Source: Poecilobothrus nobilitatus
Taxonomy: Eukaryota; Arthropoda; Insecta; Diptera; Dolichopodidae
Length of the DNA: 64,000 nucleotides
NCBI GenBank assembly: GCA_947095535.1
Contig: OX352772.1
Location: 163,341,162 to 163,405,161 of the forward strand
Reading direction: 5' to 3'
Shown here: positions 17,672 through 29,444 of the stretch, in pieces
Position numbering within the stretch: the stretch's first letter is position 1
Layout: every line of letters begins with the position of its first letter
Notes under the pieces: generated by a model
Seen by the model: the letters and a program-made list of their open reading frames with translations, nothing else
What the model was told of the DNA's origin: nothing
Databases searched by the model: none
Position numbers and translations under genes: made by a program

Positions 17672-18670
17672 TCATATTATACAGCCAGCTGAAAATAAAA
17701 ATATTTGCATAAATAATTTTTTGTTTTTTTTTTATCATAAAAACAAGATATTATTTAGTCATAATGTGATACAATATATAATATATACACATAAAAATAT
17801 GTATACACACATTCTATATATAATATTAACAATATAAACATTTTTAAAACTAGTTTGGAATAAAAATTTACCAACCTGAGTTTGATATTACTTTTTTTTT
17901 TTATTTTTAAAAATAAACTCTGATACAAGTTTAAAATTAAATTCATTAAGCTTTCTTTTTTTAAAACAGAGTGTTAATTTTTCATATAAACTTTAAATCA
18001 AGCTTAGTACCGAGTTTATTATTTAAAACATTTTTTTTTTTTTAATTTTGAAATTCTTGAAATTTTCATATAAATAGTTTATTAGTTAAGACAATTTTTT
18101 TTCAACATTAATTAAATAAAGTATACACTTTATCAAACTTAACTTAAGTTCACATTGAACTTTTATTTATTAAAATAATTCTGTGTTCAAACTAAAGTAC
18201 TAAGCTCCTCCAGGCGGCATAACCTTTGTAAATGCTTTTTATCAAATAATTATAATTTTTCAACAATATAGTATAAACATGAACCAACATTTTCAATAAT
18301 AGAGTATAGAAATAAACCAATTATATATTTTTCAATGCTAGAAGTTCCTCAATGCGGCTCCCCCATTGAAAAAGCTATATATATTTATTTGTTGATAAAT
18401 ATGTCATTGGTTTGGGTCTACAAATAATTATAATCAATAAAGTATAATCACAAAACAATATTTCAACAATATAGTAAAGACACAAACCATCTTTCAACAA
18501 TATAGTATATATATATATAAACCAATTATATAACAATATAGTATAGACACAAACCAATGATATATTTATTAATGTATAAAAGCTCCTCCATGCTGCTCTG
18601 CCATTGGAGAAGCAGTAAAAAAAGCTGCTCCATGTGGCTCTGACATAGAAAAAGGTTTAAAAATGTTCCT
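17672..18670. repeat. AT-rich region with short tandem repeats
   Basis: Non-coding. From about 18230 to 18570 a ~30-60-base motif (AACAATATAGTATA...ACCAA) recurs at least six times. It is interleaved with copies of a second motif, (A)GCTCCTCCATG-CGGCTC...CCATTGGAGAAGC, at about 18206, 18345, 18580, 18618 and 18663. A related trace of the second motif is at 29016. No gene is seen. Confidence 0.6.
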
Positions 18671-18709
18671 CCATGCGACTACGCCATATCCCTACTACTT
18701 CTATCTTTA

Positions 18710-19375
18710 TTTGTTTCCAGGTTGTTTGCTCTGAGGCTCGTTCAGACGCCTCTAAAATCCGAACCCATGGTCGAAATCCTCTACAATTTCAGGGACATAA
18801 AGAAAACATGCCAGAACACCATTCTAATAAATTTAAAGGTTCTACTTTTGAGATATGCTCGTTTGCTCTTGTGCTCGATCGGAGGTTTCCAAAATACAAA
18901 CCCATGGTCCAAATCCTCTTAAATGTCAATTTCCAATTTTACAGAAAAACAAACATAACAGAACATCCTGGTACTAAAAATAAAGATTGATTCTATTTTT
19001 GTTGGTTACAGAGATATACTCGTTTGCTCTGGAACTTGTCCGGAAGCTACCAAGATCCGAACCAATGGACCAAATCCTTCCAAATTTCAGGAACATAAAT
19101 CAAACACGAAAGAACACCATTGTACCAAATTCGAAGGTTCTATCTTTGTTGGTTTTGGAGATAATCTTGTTTGCTCTGGGGCTGGTTCGGAGGCTTCCAA
19201 AATTCGAAGTCATGGACTAAATCCTCTAAAATTTCAGAGACATAAATAAAACATGAAAGAACATTTAAATTTAAAGTTTTTATCTTTGTTGGTTTTGGAG
19301 ATATACTCGTTTACTCTAAGGCTCGTTCGAAAGTTTCCAGAATCCCAACCCATGGATTGATTTTATCCAGATTCA
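18710..19375 (+). repeat. ~147-bp satellite array, forward orientation
   Basis: Four to five degenerate monomers. The anchor phrase CATGG-CCAAATCCT recurs near 18765, 18903, 19065 and 19213, then weakly near 19350, at 140-160-base spacing. Monomers share ...GTTTGCTCTGGGGCTCGTTC... with the array at 36080-37740, which has the opposite orientation. Open frames through it are by-products of the repeat. Confidence 0.8.
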
Positions 19376-19590
19376 AACTTAGTAATCTTCCTTTCGTAAT
19401 TACTAACCTACTTACTGTATAAATTTCATCAAGATAGGTTTACTAGTCTTTGAGTTATCGTGCGAACGGACGGACATCGTTAAATCGACTCAGGAGGTGA
19501 TCCTGATTCAAAATATATATACATGTCCATGTCTAACTCATTTCCTTTTGGTGGTTACAAACACCATACCAAAGTTAATATACCCTATAC
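19376..19590 (+). mobile_element. Mini-me-like element tail
   Basis: Directly follows the satellite. It has GTTATCGTGCGAACGGACGG (a short GACG/GTCC-type run), the core CGACTCAGGAGGTGATCCTGA, then ATATATATAC and a conserved end TTGGTGGTTACAAAC...AATATACCCTATACTTTAGG. This order of (GTCY)n, core and (TA)n is the layout described for dipteran mini-me elements. Same architecture at 35817 and 44034. Confidence 0.65.
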
Positions 19591-19595
19591 TTTAG

Positions 19596-19784
19596 GTGGG
19601 AGCTGGAAAAGATAAATTTTATAGTTCTTTATATAAAAATACACAAAATATATGGAAAAATTTGGAAATAAATAATCTTGGTGAATACAGAGATATTTAT
19701 ATGAAAGTTGATATATTTTTTCTTGCCGAAGTCTTTGAAAATTTTAGAGAAGATTGTATAAAGAATTATGGGTTAGATGCTGCA
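19596..19784 (+). pseudogene. Polinton DNA polymerase B fragment (lineage 2), left of the errantivirus
   Basis: Reads GEYRDIYMKVDIFFLAEVFENFRE and YGLDAANY, the conserved exonuclease-to-palm linker of Polinton PolB. It stops at the errantivirus LTR (19785) and the next part of the same domain appears at 26632 beyond the provirus. The N-terminal region is absent, replaced by the mini-me tail. Confidence 0.75.
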
Positions 19785-20467
19785 AATTATGTGTTTTAAT
19801 TTTTGTAAAAATAAAACGCCAAAATTTAAATTTGCATTTAAATTTTATTTTTAAATTTTCAACTTTACAGTTTGAAAACGGTCTTAAAACTAACTTTTTT
19901 ATTTTTTAACATTTTTTGTTTTTTAATTTTTTTATATCTTTATTAGGTATTCATTTTACAAAAACAATTTCTTAATTCTAATTAAATACTAACTAATCGA
20001 AAAATTTCTTCGAAACAAAATTCAGTATCGAATTACAAAATGAATTTTTTATTTATTACAAAATCAATATATTCTTAAACAAATGTTCGTACTGAATTTT
20101 GTGTAAAACAATTTCACCATAAGTTTAGTTTCATGTTACAACACAATGATATAACGTTTAAAGTAAATAGTTTCATATTTAATATTTATTTTTAATACTA
20201 TTTATATCGTTTAGGTTAAAAGAAAAGAAAATTGAAAGTGGTTCAAATGCAATTGACCGTAATTATGCTTAGTAAACAAAAATGTAGCTAATTACATTTT
20301 TGGTATGAAAATGAAAAGAATAAAAACAAAAACAAAAGAAATGTGAAATTGTTTTATTGTATCAGATATTTATATTTTAAATTTCATAAATATGAAATTG
20401 GGTTTTATCTTTTGTTGGAGGTTCATCACTTGCTATCTTGGTTGGGGTTACCAACTGTGGCGTAACT
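19785..20467 (-). repeat. 3' LTR of errantivirus 1
   Basis: In element sense it begins AGTTACGCCAC and ends ...ACATAATT. It matches 25965-26631 along its length with scattered substitutions and small indels. The env reading frame runs into its first ~90 bases. Confidence 0.88.
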
Positions 20468-21901
20468 CCTCCCTCCTCAAGATTAAGATTCTCCCGAGTC
20501 GCAAATTTAAATATCTTAAATTTTTTAAAGAATAATAATAAAAATATGGTTATACTAATTATTGTTAAAATTATAAAAATTATGAGACTTAAATAAATGT
20601 AATAATTATTTTTATGATATTTAATTTCTTTTATTTCCTCAATATTTTTTACTTGTTCTAGTATTATATCATTGAAACTGATATTTTCATTAATTTCTTG
20701 ATTTATATTTACATAATTTGATATCATAAAACTTTGTTTGAATTGTCTTAAATTACTATAAAAAACTGTTCCATTTAAATTTATTGAACAATTATTAAAA
20801 TTAAAGATGTAATTTCCATTTACTTTAAATTTTCGTTCGTCACAAGTACTATTAAAATTTACATTAATGTGATATTTTGCTAAAATTAATCCTATTTTTA
20901 AAACAATTATGTCTGATACATTATTAAAAATTTTTAAACAATTTCCTTTGAAAATACAGTTTTTTGATATTACCAAATTTTTTATATCTTTTTTATTTTC
21001 AAAATTAAAATTTTTATTGTCATATTTTACAATTCTTTGGTGTTCAAACATTAGTTCATTATGTAATTTATTCCCTATTGGAATTAACAGAATTATTGGT
21101 ACAATGATTGTTTCATTTGGTATTTTGATTACAAAAACAATGTTTTCTTTATTATCAATTAATGGGGCTAATTTAATGCTTTGGAATTTATTAAAATCAA
21201 TATCGTATTCTAAAATTTCTTCATTTGTTAGTATATTACTGTATATTATTCCTAGTCTAGCTGAAACTATATTGTCTTGAATGTGTTCAATGTTATCTTG
21301 TATAATTTTAATTTTTAGTGCAAAATCTGTGTAGAGTAGATATTGTATATTGTTGTATATTGCGTCTCGATGTCATTAAGTTTGTTATTAATTAAGGATC
21401 TGTCATTTTCGATAATTTGCTTAAGTTTAATAAAAGTGTTATTGAAATTATTGTTAATTCGAATTTGCCTGTTTAAATTAGGTATTGCGTTATTGTTATT
21501 TTGGTCAACTATTTTTAGATGATCTTCAATTTCTTGTCGATCAGAATCGTCCATTGTACCATACAGCCATTTTTGAACAGTACCAACGAAATTTACTAGA
21601 CCCCGTTTGTGTCTGTGTGTTATTAAAGTTTTAATCTTATTTTTAGCGAAATTTAATTGATGAGTTAAGATAAGTTTATTTTGTATATTGGATAAATTTA
21701 TATTATCTTCTAAATTATTTAATATTTCTGAAATTTCTTTAAGGTTAATATGTTAATATGTAGGATTGTATTATAACTTTTTACTAATTCTATATCCTTC
21801 ATTTTGATTTCTGTGTATCCCAAGTCTGACTCGATCTTTTCAAATATGAGATGGGCCTGGGTTGGCGTCGGTATTGCTGATAGCATTAGGAAGATTGTCA
21901 A
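20377..21901 (-). pseudogene. Errantivirus 1 env, decayed
   Basis: Envelope glycoprotein of an insect endogenous retrovirus. The start overlaps the end of pol in another frame (ATG 21901, hydrophobic MTIFLMLSAIP signal-like start). A basic furin-type site RHKRG followed by a Gly/Phe-rich segment lies near 21590-21612. A helical Asn/Gln-rich part (21315-21554) follows, then the C-terminal ectodomain with several N-x-S/T sites (20560-21051), a transmembrane segment of about 25 residues (near 20530-20600) and a short cytoplasmic tail. The frame ends inside the 3' LTR at 20377. Frameshifts near 21740 and between 21051 and 21315 break it. Confidence 0.8.
20468..20482 (-). promoter_or_regulatory. 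Polypurine tract of errantivirus 1
   Basis: In element sense the purine-rich GAGGAGGGAGG abuts the 3' LTR, the expected plus-strand primer position. It is translated as part of env. Confidence 0.75.
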
Positions 21902-23572
21902 TATTAATTTTAGCTGAAAATTTACAATTTCTTTTAATATTTGATGTATGTGTATTTTCTAGCTTAGATTTTATGAATTTAGGTTGTTCCTTATGTCTAA
22001 CACTGTTATAGTTTTTTATATAACCTTCAGTTCTGTCTTCAGTGTAATTTTCTCTTTTTGAATTTCGTTTATTTAGATATCTAGATTTTTCTGTTAGCAA
22101 TGAATTATAAATTTTATTTTTATTACAATTACCTTCTTGAATATTAATAGGTTTTTCTTTTGTTACTGAATGGTAACTGTTGTTATACCACTCAATTGCT
22201 TTATACATTTTTTCAATAACATTAAGTTCTTTATTAATAATACCTAAAACTCTAATTTTTTTCGCTAATTGTATTGTGTAAGCGTGGAGTTCAATTTGTT
22301 TGTCTTTAAGGAAATTTTTAATATTAAAACTCTTGAATTCATTATCGGTGATTAGTTTCTTGAAATACCCTCTATTTGATTTAAATTCCCTAAGTTTTTC
22401 TATTATAGTTTGATTATTTCTATTATTTAGATGGAAAGCGGTAGCATATTTAGAAAACCGGTCTATAAATGTCAAAAAGTTTTGTTTTGAGTTAGTGTAT
22501 ATGTCCATATGTATAATTTCTTTAATGTCTTTAGGTGTTTTTGTCAATTCGAATTTCTTTTTTATTGATTTTCTGTCATATTTGACCCGGCTACATATAT
22601 CGCAATTATTAATATATTTTTGAACATAGTTTTTTAATTTTGGAAAACATATGACTTTTTTCAAGCCTTCGTAATTTTCGTTTATACCGGTATGTCCTGT
22701 TTCGTTTTTGTGATACTTATGTATCTGTTTAAAAGTCTCTTCTGTATTCATATCTTTTGCGAAATAACTACATCTAACAAATTTTATATTTTGAAAGCTT
22801 CCATATAGCTCAATTGCCTTTCTTTGTACGATATTGTATTTCTGATCATCCAACTCAGAAAAATTCCTATTCTACCTTTTCCTATATACCTTCTACATTT
22901 ATCGCTAAAATTCTTTTCTATATTTTCTGAATTTATAAATATTCTCTTGTTACCAAAGATTGTTTCTACATCCTTATTTTTATTGTCAGTAAGAATAATT
23001 TGGGTTTTAAATCTGTTCACGACTGAATCAAGAATTGGAAAATGGTCATGTGCCGCCTCTTCTTGAGAATGTACAGTCTCAATGCCAAAATTTTCATTAT
23101 TATTAGACAAAGTTTCAAAGTTAGATATATTTATATTATTTTGCATTGAATAATTAGTACTATTACTTAAATGAGATAGAATTTCATCATTATTATCTGT
23201 ATCTTCAGATACAACTTGAAGGTCAGAAGAGTCTATATTGTATTTAAGAGAGTAATTTGTACTAGAGTTTGTTTGGGATTCATTATCAGAACTATTAAAA
23301 TTTTCTATATTTTCTAAAAGATTTATTTCGTGTTTGTTTGTATCTATTCGACTAAGGAAATCTGCCACTTTATTTTCCTCGCCTTTTATGTATTCAATAT
23401 CCATATTATACTCTCTTAACTTTAGTAACCATCTATTTAATCTAGGATTGATGTCTTTTCCTTGAGATATTGCATGTAACCATTTTAATGGTTGATGATC
23501 TGCTACAAATTTAAACTTGTTACCATATAAATACGGCCTAAAATAATTGGTTGCCCAAACAATGGCGAGCAA
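21840..23572 (-). pseudogene. Errantivirus 1 RNase H and integrase
   Basis: RNase H end: [12 protein letters not shown] (near 23500), [30 protein letters not shown] tail (near 23380). After an Asn/Ser-rich linker comes integrase: an HHCC zinc finger (HKYHKNETGH ... CDIC, 22600-22730), then catalytic HMDIYT (near 22505) and TDNEF (near 22350). The third acidic residue of the DDE triad is not found where expected: after QIELHAYT the sequence jumps to a later region, suggesting an internal deletion. The frame shifts between 22784 and 22853, where the two open parts overlap. Confidence 0.85.
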
Positions 23573-23681
23573 TTGGTAGAATAATTCTTTTCATGGTCAT
23601 TTAAAGTTCTGCTAGCATAACATATCGGATGTTAATCCTGTTGCAACGTTGCACCAATGGCAAAAGCACTAGCAACTGTTA

Positions 23682-24600
23682 CTAATTGGAACTTTTTGTT
23701 AAAATTGGGATGAGTATAGGGTCTTCGGTTATAACTCTTTTTAATTTTTCAAATGCATTTATATAGTTGGAGTCCTTTATGTTTATTTTACTATTTTTTT
23801 TCAGATAGTTTGTCATTGGTTTTGTCAATTTGGCATAGTCCCTAATAAATTTACGATAATATCCTGTAATTCCCAAAAACGATTTTATCTGTTTTTGTGT
23901 AGTGGGAAGTATTAGTTTTAAAATTTCATCCACCTTTTTGGGATTGGGTTTTACCTTTTTGGATTTGATTGGATCCACCTTTTTGGGAGTATGGGGAAGG
24001 CTGTGTTCGGACGATCTTCTTTTTTCACTAAGATTTTGTGGAACCCTTTGGCCAAATCTAGTGTTGTAAAGTATTGCGAATTTGTTAATTTATCCAATAT
24101 ATTTTCTATATTGGGTATAGGAAATTTATCGCTCGTTCAATTTTCTATAGTCGACACAAGACGCCATTTCTTTTTTCCAGAATTGTCTTGTTTTTTGGGC
24201 ACTATCCATAGTGCACTGTTGTAAGGAGAACTATTTTCTTTTATTATCTCTTGCTTCAGCATATCTGAGATTTGAGTAGATATCTCCTGTTCATGGATCC
24301 GAGGATATCTATATATTTTAGAATATATAGGCCTATCGGTTTTGGTTACTATTTGATGTTGAATATTTGGAGTGCTTGTTAATTGATCACCTTCTTTAAA
24401 GAAGAGTTCTTTATATGATTTAAGCAAATTATTTAAGGTTTTGCTTTTTTCTTCATTCAAGGATTGAAAAAGGATGTTAAATTATGAATCATTTAAGTTT
24501 GTTTTTTCTAATTGATAGATTTCTTCAAATTTGTATGGATAACTATTAATAAATTTAATTTCATTATTATTGATTAAGTAGACCCCGTATCTACTAAAGA
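23682..24600 (-). pseudogene. Errantivirus 1 protease end and reverse transcriptase with palm deletion
   Basis: A protease active site DTGST is readable near 24580. RT begins at 24460 (QIVTKTDRPIYSKIYRYP, SPYNSALWIVPKK) and runs to FTTLDLAKGFHKI (near 24060) with the first palm Asp. The frame then jumps to IKPNPKKVDEIL and KSFLGITGYYRKFIRDYA (23800-23950). The segment that should hold the YIDD catalytic box is missing. The deletion joint contains three copies of CCAAAAAGGT (23940-23995). Confidence 0.85.
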
Positions 24601-25545
24601 TCTTAGTTTTGTATTATTAAAAGTAAGTATTATTATTGATAGATAAATTTCCGAGGCTGTGAAAGAAAATTTACCTCTTCTTTGGTTTGTTCGTAAGTAT
24701 CCATGGGTTCTGATCTTTCAAAATTTCTATTATTGTTGTATCGACTACTACGACTAATTCTTGACTGTCCAGAGTTTCGGTCAGTATTTTGGTAATTGTT
24801 TCTAGTATTCTTTCTAGCAAGTATTTTGGTAAGTATTTTGATTATTATTTCTGTAAGTATTTTAGTTACTATTTCTATAAGTATTTTGAAAAGTATTTAG
24901 GTTATTATTTCTATAATTATTTTGTGGTTCTGTGTTCTATCCGAATTGTCCTGACCGTCCAGTATTATTTTGATATTGATAATAATTATTATTATTTGAT
25001 TAAAATTTATTTTTCTATTTGCATTTTTAAAATTATTGTTTAAGTTATAATTAAATTTATTCTTATCTCTAATCATACCTAAACTATCAAGTAAATCAAA
25101 AGCTTCTCTTATATTTATTAAATTTTTATTTAATATAATAGATGACAAATTTGCATCTATATTATTTAAAAAAGTATTTAAAATAAATTTCTTGTTATTA
25201 TTAGGAACAAATTCCGTTGGCTTATTTGTATCATATTCATATTTTACGTTTAATTTACTTAAAACTAAAACTAATATATTAAAATATTGTCTAACCTGAA
25301 AATTTTTTGTTCACAGAGCTTGCTGGTAAAGTTGGTGGTAAAGTTTAATTTTTTACTAATGCTGATTTTATCTGGTTCCAATCTGCGCTTGACCCTAATG
25401 TCCTTACCACATCCAACGCAGGACCTTGAATTTTATTGACGATTGTTCTCTGGAAAATATACGTTTTGCAGTGTTGACATGTCTTCACTTATTGTATATA
25501 GAGTAAATCGATTATTGCTTTTTTTCTGTTTAATTTTTGGCATAT
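24600..25545 (-). pseudogene. Errantivirus 1 gag
   Basis: The probable start is ATG near 25543 (MPKIKQKKSNNRFTLYT). Frames then break repeatedly. The C-terminal part (24790-24960) is made of short repeats encoding Asn/Tyr/Gln/Arg-rich units such as RNNYQNTY, a low-complexity RNA-binding tail rather than CCHC knuckles. Recognised by position between the primer site and protease; the capsid motif itself is not clear. Confidence 0.55.
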
Positions 25546-25946
25546 ATTCTCCTTTTATTATTTTTTTTTGTAATTGTTTATATTAATAGTTTATTTAAAA
25601 TGTTTTAAATTTACTCTTTTCCAATTTATTTAAATTTAATTTTAATTTAGTTTTAATTTAATTTATTTAATGACTTTTAATTTAAAGTTTTTTTTTTCAA
25701 TACTTAAAAGTTATTAAACAGATATTTATAGCACTATACTAACTATAAATAATTGTCTTAAAATATTGTTATTATTAAAAATCACTATTATTATTCCAAA
25801 AATTATTATTATTGAAATTATTTTTAATTATGTTTTAAATATGTTTCAATTATTTCAATTATTAAGTATGTTTATATTTTAATTACGTTTTTTTTTTTTT
25901 TTTCGGCTCGATTTTTATTTCACTAGTTCTATTCTCTTTTGAGTTA

Positions 25947-25964
25947 GAACTAACCGACTGCGCC
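25947..25964 (-). promoter_or_regulatory. Primer-binding site, tRNA-Ser type (errantivirus 1)
   Basis: Element-sense GGCGCAGTCGGTTAG follows the 5' LTR directly. This is the sequence type used by 17.6/297-like errantiviruses, complementary to the 3' end of a serine tRNA. Confidence 0.75.
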
Positions 25965-26631
25965 AATTATGTGTTTTAATTTTTGTCAAAATAAAAAGCC
26001 GAAATTTAAATTTGTATTTAAATTTTATTTTTAAATTTTCAACTTTCCAGTTTGAAAACGGTCATAAGACTAACTTTTTTATTGTGCAACATTTTTTGTT
26101 TTTTAATTTTTGCATATCTTTATTAGGTATTTATTTTTCAAAAACAATTTCTTAATTCTAATTAATACTAACTAATCGAAAAATATCTTTCGGAACAAAA
26201 TTCAGTATCGAATTACAAAATAAATTTTTATTTATTACAAAATCAATATGTTCTTGTATACAATTTCACCATAAGTATAGTTTCATGTTACAACACAATG
26301 ATATAACGTTTAAAGTAAATAGTTTCATATTTAATATTTATTTTTAATACTATGTATATCGTTTAGGTTAAAAGATAAGGTTAAAAGAAAATTAAAAGTG
26401 GTTCAAATGCAATTGACCGTAATTATGCTTAGTAAACAAAAATGTAGCTAATTACATTTTTGGTATGAAAAAGAAAAGAATAAAAACAAAAACAAAATTA
26501 AGAAATGTGAAATTATTTTATTGCATCAGATATTTATATTTTAAATTTCATTAATATCAAATTGGGTTTTATCTTTTATTGGAGGTTCATCACTTGCTAT
26601 CTTGGTTGGGGTTACCAACTGTGACGTAACT
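25965..26631 (-). repeat. 5' LTR of errantivirus 1
   Basis: Element-sense AGTTACGTCAC ... ACATAATT; pairs with 19785-20467. Differences include small indels, so the insertion is not recent. Confidence 0.88.
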
Positions 26632-27604
26632 AACATTATTTCATTGTGCCATAGGTTTAACAAGGGATGCAATGTTAAAATACAACATACTAACATAGAA
26701 ATCGGTTTAATAGATTATGTTGATATGTTAATATTTATTGAAAAAGGTATTAGAGGCGGACTTAGTCAATGTTCTAAAAGATATGCCAAATAATTAATAT
26801 TCTGGATGACCCAGAATTTGGATATATTCTAGAAGTAGATCTAGAATATCCGACGATCATACATAATAAACAAAAAAATTTACCAATGACACCAGAAAAA
26901 TCTGCCCCACCAGGATTTAAAGAAACGGAAACGTTAGCAACATTATTTGACAAAAATAATTTGCTGTTCACTATAAAAATTTAAAACAATATTTAAATGA
27001 AGGTTTAAAATTATTTAAATTTTTTCGTGCTATAATATTTCAACAGAGTGATTGGATGAAACCATTTATTGATTTAAATGCAAATTTGAGAAAATTTGCA
27101 ACAAATGAATTTGAAAAAAATTTATTCAAATTAGTTTGTAATGCAGTATTTGGAAAGACGATGGAAAATGTTCGTCTCAGAAGAGATATAAAGCTTATAT
27201 CATCTTGGCGTGGACGCTATCGTGCTGAAACATTGATTTCAGAATCAAATTTTAATTCGCGTTAAATTTTTAATGAAAATTTATTAGCAATCGCATTATT
27301 GAAAACAGAAGTCATCAAAACCAATTTATATCGGAATAGCAATACTTGATATTTCTAAAATGAAATTATATGAATTTGAATACAATTTTATGCAGAAAAA
27401 ATATAAAGATAATTTCCAGTTATGCTATACAAGACACTGATTCTCTGACATATGAAATACGAACAGATGATGTTTACAAACATATTATAGAAGATATTTA
27501 TCGCTTTGATACATCTGAATAAGCTAAAAATGATATATATAATATACCTCAAGTAAATAAAAAGATTCTTGGATTTGTGAAGGATGAAAATAATGGTAAT
27601 CTAA
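26632..27604 (+). pseudogene. Polinton DNA polymerase B fragment (lineage 2), right of the errantivirus
   Basis: Continues the PolB cut at 19784: [10 protein letters not shown], then [17 protein letters not shown] (near 26740), GYILEVDLEYP (near 26820), APPGFKETETL, WMKPFIDLNANLR (near 27055), LVCNAVFGKTMENVR (27130-27180) and a damaged palm motif (CYTRH, near 27424) followed by a second region to about 27600. The AVFGKTMENVR block differs from the NSFWGKF block of the PolB at 4290, so this is another Polinton lineage. At least five frameshifts. Confidence 0.8.
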
Positions 27605-27934
27605 TGTATAACAAAATTTTGTATTATTATTATTATTACAAATACCATAAAACACAAATAAAAAAACATTAAACTATTTTTTTTTTTCTGCTACTTAATC
27701 ATTAAAACAATACAGTTTTAATTTTTTTTTTTTTTTGATAAGAATATGGCTAAATATTTCAATTATTTGGATAAAACCACAATGTTTTAAAGAAAAATAA
27801 AAACTTCTTATAAATGAATAAGTGTAGAAATTGTATGTATTGCAAAACCGCATACATCCTATATTCTAATCTTAAAATTAAAAATATATCAAGTACATCC
27901 AGTATCGTTTTCAGGGTAGGAAATTTTTAGTAAA

Positions 27935-28040
27935 CAAAAAGGGGTAGTAGCATTAGAATGTACGGATATCAATTCAATTGAAAATGTAAAATAATTATTG
28001 CATAAAAATGAACAATTAAAAGAAAGCTATGAGTTTTGAA
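27935..28040 (+). pseudogene. Faint coding remnant, family unknown
   Basis: A frame from 27944 reads VVALECTDINSIENVK, TAA, then LLHKNEQLKESYEF and TGA. Codon use and composition look protein-like against the surrounding AT noise, and it follows a Polinton PolB on the same strand. I cannot name it. Confidence 0.2.
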
Positions 28041-29343
28041 ACATAAATTTTCAAAATATTGCCTCCAGCTTTTATTTTAATTGCACAGGCCTTATGGCAC
28101 ATATATAAATGCTACCTATATTGAGATAAATTTCTTTAAAGAAACTTTCATCGTAACAATATAATTTAGAAAACTACAGAAAATTCGCAATTAAAAATTT
28201 ATTTTCTCCTTTTTAGTTCAAAAAAAGCTGTTTTCTAAAATTTTTTTTTTAAATTTTTAAATAATGTCTGTAGGTATATTATGTAGGTTGGACTATAGTG
28301 TACTTAATACTAATGTAAAAAATAAGTAACAGTAAAATGCATTAGATGGCGAGTTAAGTATTTTGATCTTTTTTCTTATTTTTTGCTGGATAATAATTTT
28401 TGAAATTAATTCTGTAATTATAATAGGATAGCATAGCAATAAATTCCATAATATTTCCTTAATATGGATTGTTATTTTTATCTTGAGAAATCATTTCTCA
28501 TTTCAAAAATATCAATATTAATTCTAAAATAAATACATAACTTCATAAAAGTTGACACAGCACTTTTTGCTTACAGTAATAGAAAACAATAACAATAATG
28601 AGTATACCTACCGTACATATGTTTACAAATATTATTATATTTAATTATATTTACTTATATTTAATTTTAAATTGTACAAAAAATGCACATATGAGGAATT
28701 CCCGTGCATTGCATTTTTTATATTGTTAAATTAAAGAAAGGTAAACAGACCTAATATGTGTCATACATTGCCGAATTGTAATTTTAAAAAACAAGAATAG
28801 TATTTTTAACTTTCTTTAGATTTTATTGTTTCTTTAGATTTTATTGTTTCTTTAGAAATTACCCATCTGGCATTTTATTAGTTTGGAAATATTTAGTTTG
28901 TAAATAAACAAAATTAGTATAAATACTGGTAATTTTCAATAAAAAAAAGATCTATTCTTGACTTAACAGAGTCAAGATCAATATAAATAAAGTGTTTTAT
29001 TTATTTAATTAGACTTGGACAGAGCTCCTCATATTGCTTTCCAATTGGAGAATTTTAAAGTCACGAATGAGCTTCTGAACTTACGTGCTTTAAAAGACTG
29101 AACGTAGTACGCTAGCAGATCCATTAAACATATATTACAAATACTCAATTTTTTTTGTGTTATTTCCTTGAGTTAATGTTAAAGAAAAAAGTGAATTTGT
29201 AATTTTTATAAAAATATACTTATGTACATATTTGTGAATATTTATTTTTTTGTGTGAATTATGAAATTTATTTAAAATATGCTGAGCAAAAATTGGTACA
29301 CAAATTCAGTTATTTAAAATTGGTCGATTTTTGTTGCTTTAAA

Positions 29344-29365
29344 AAAGTCTTTTATAAAAGACTTT
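29344..29365. repeat. 22-bp perfect palindrome
   Basis: AAAGTCTTTTATAAAAGACTTT-type sequence centred on TATA, identical to its reverse complement over 22 bases. Confidence 0.7.
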
Positions 29366-29444
29366 GATGGACTACATATATATGTATGTATACTATAAGC
29401 GTATAGAAAATCAGAAATTTTCATTATTTTCGTAATATATATGT

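Larger units (their letters stand above)
19785..26631 (-). mobile_element. Errantivirus-type Ty3/Gypsy provirus 1, nearly full length
   Basis: A minus-strand element with two LTRs (25965-26631 as 5' and 19785-20467 as 3'). It has a tRNA-Ser-type primer site next to the 5' LTR, gag, protease, RT, RNase H, integrase and env in order, and a polypurine tract before the 3' LTR. Inserted in a Polinton PolB. No clean 4-bp target duplication is seen (TGCA on one side, AACA on the other). The LTRs differ at many positions and the RT and integrase carry deletions, so it is old and inactive. Confidence 0.9.
27605..29444. other. AT-rich stretch without a recognised gene
   Basis: Holds poly(T) runs, a 16-18-base motif TTTCTTTAGATTTTATTG repeated 2.5 times (28811-28855), a short hairpin TCTTGACT...AGTCAAGA (28956-28978) and a 22-bp palindrome at 29344-29365. 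A faint coding trace is listed separately at 27935. Nothing else is seen. Confidence 0.5.

Noticed and set aside
17672..18670. A CRISPR-like array of regularly spaced repeats
   Set aside because: Repeats are degenerate with irregular spacing in a eukaryotic setting; they are ordinary tandem repeats.
27605..29444. A host gene with exons
   Set aside because: No long frame, splice pattern or conserved domain was seen; composition is uniform AT-rich.
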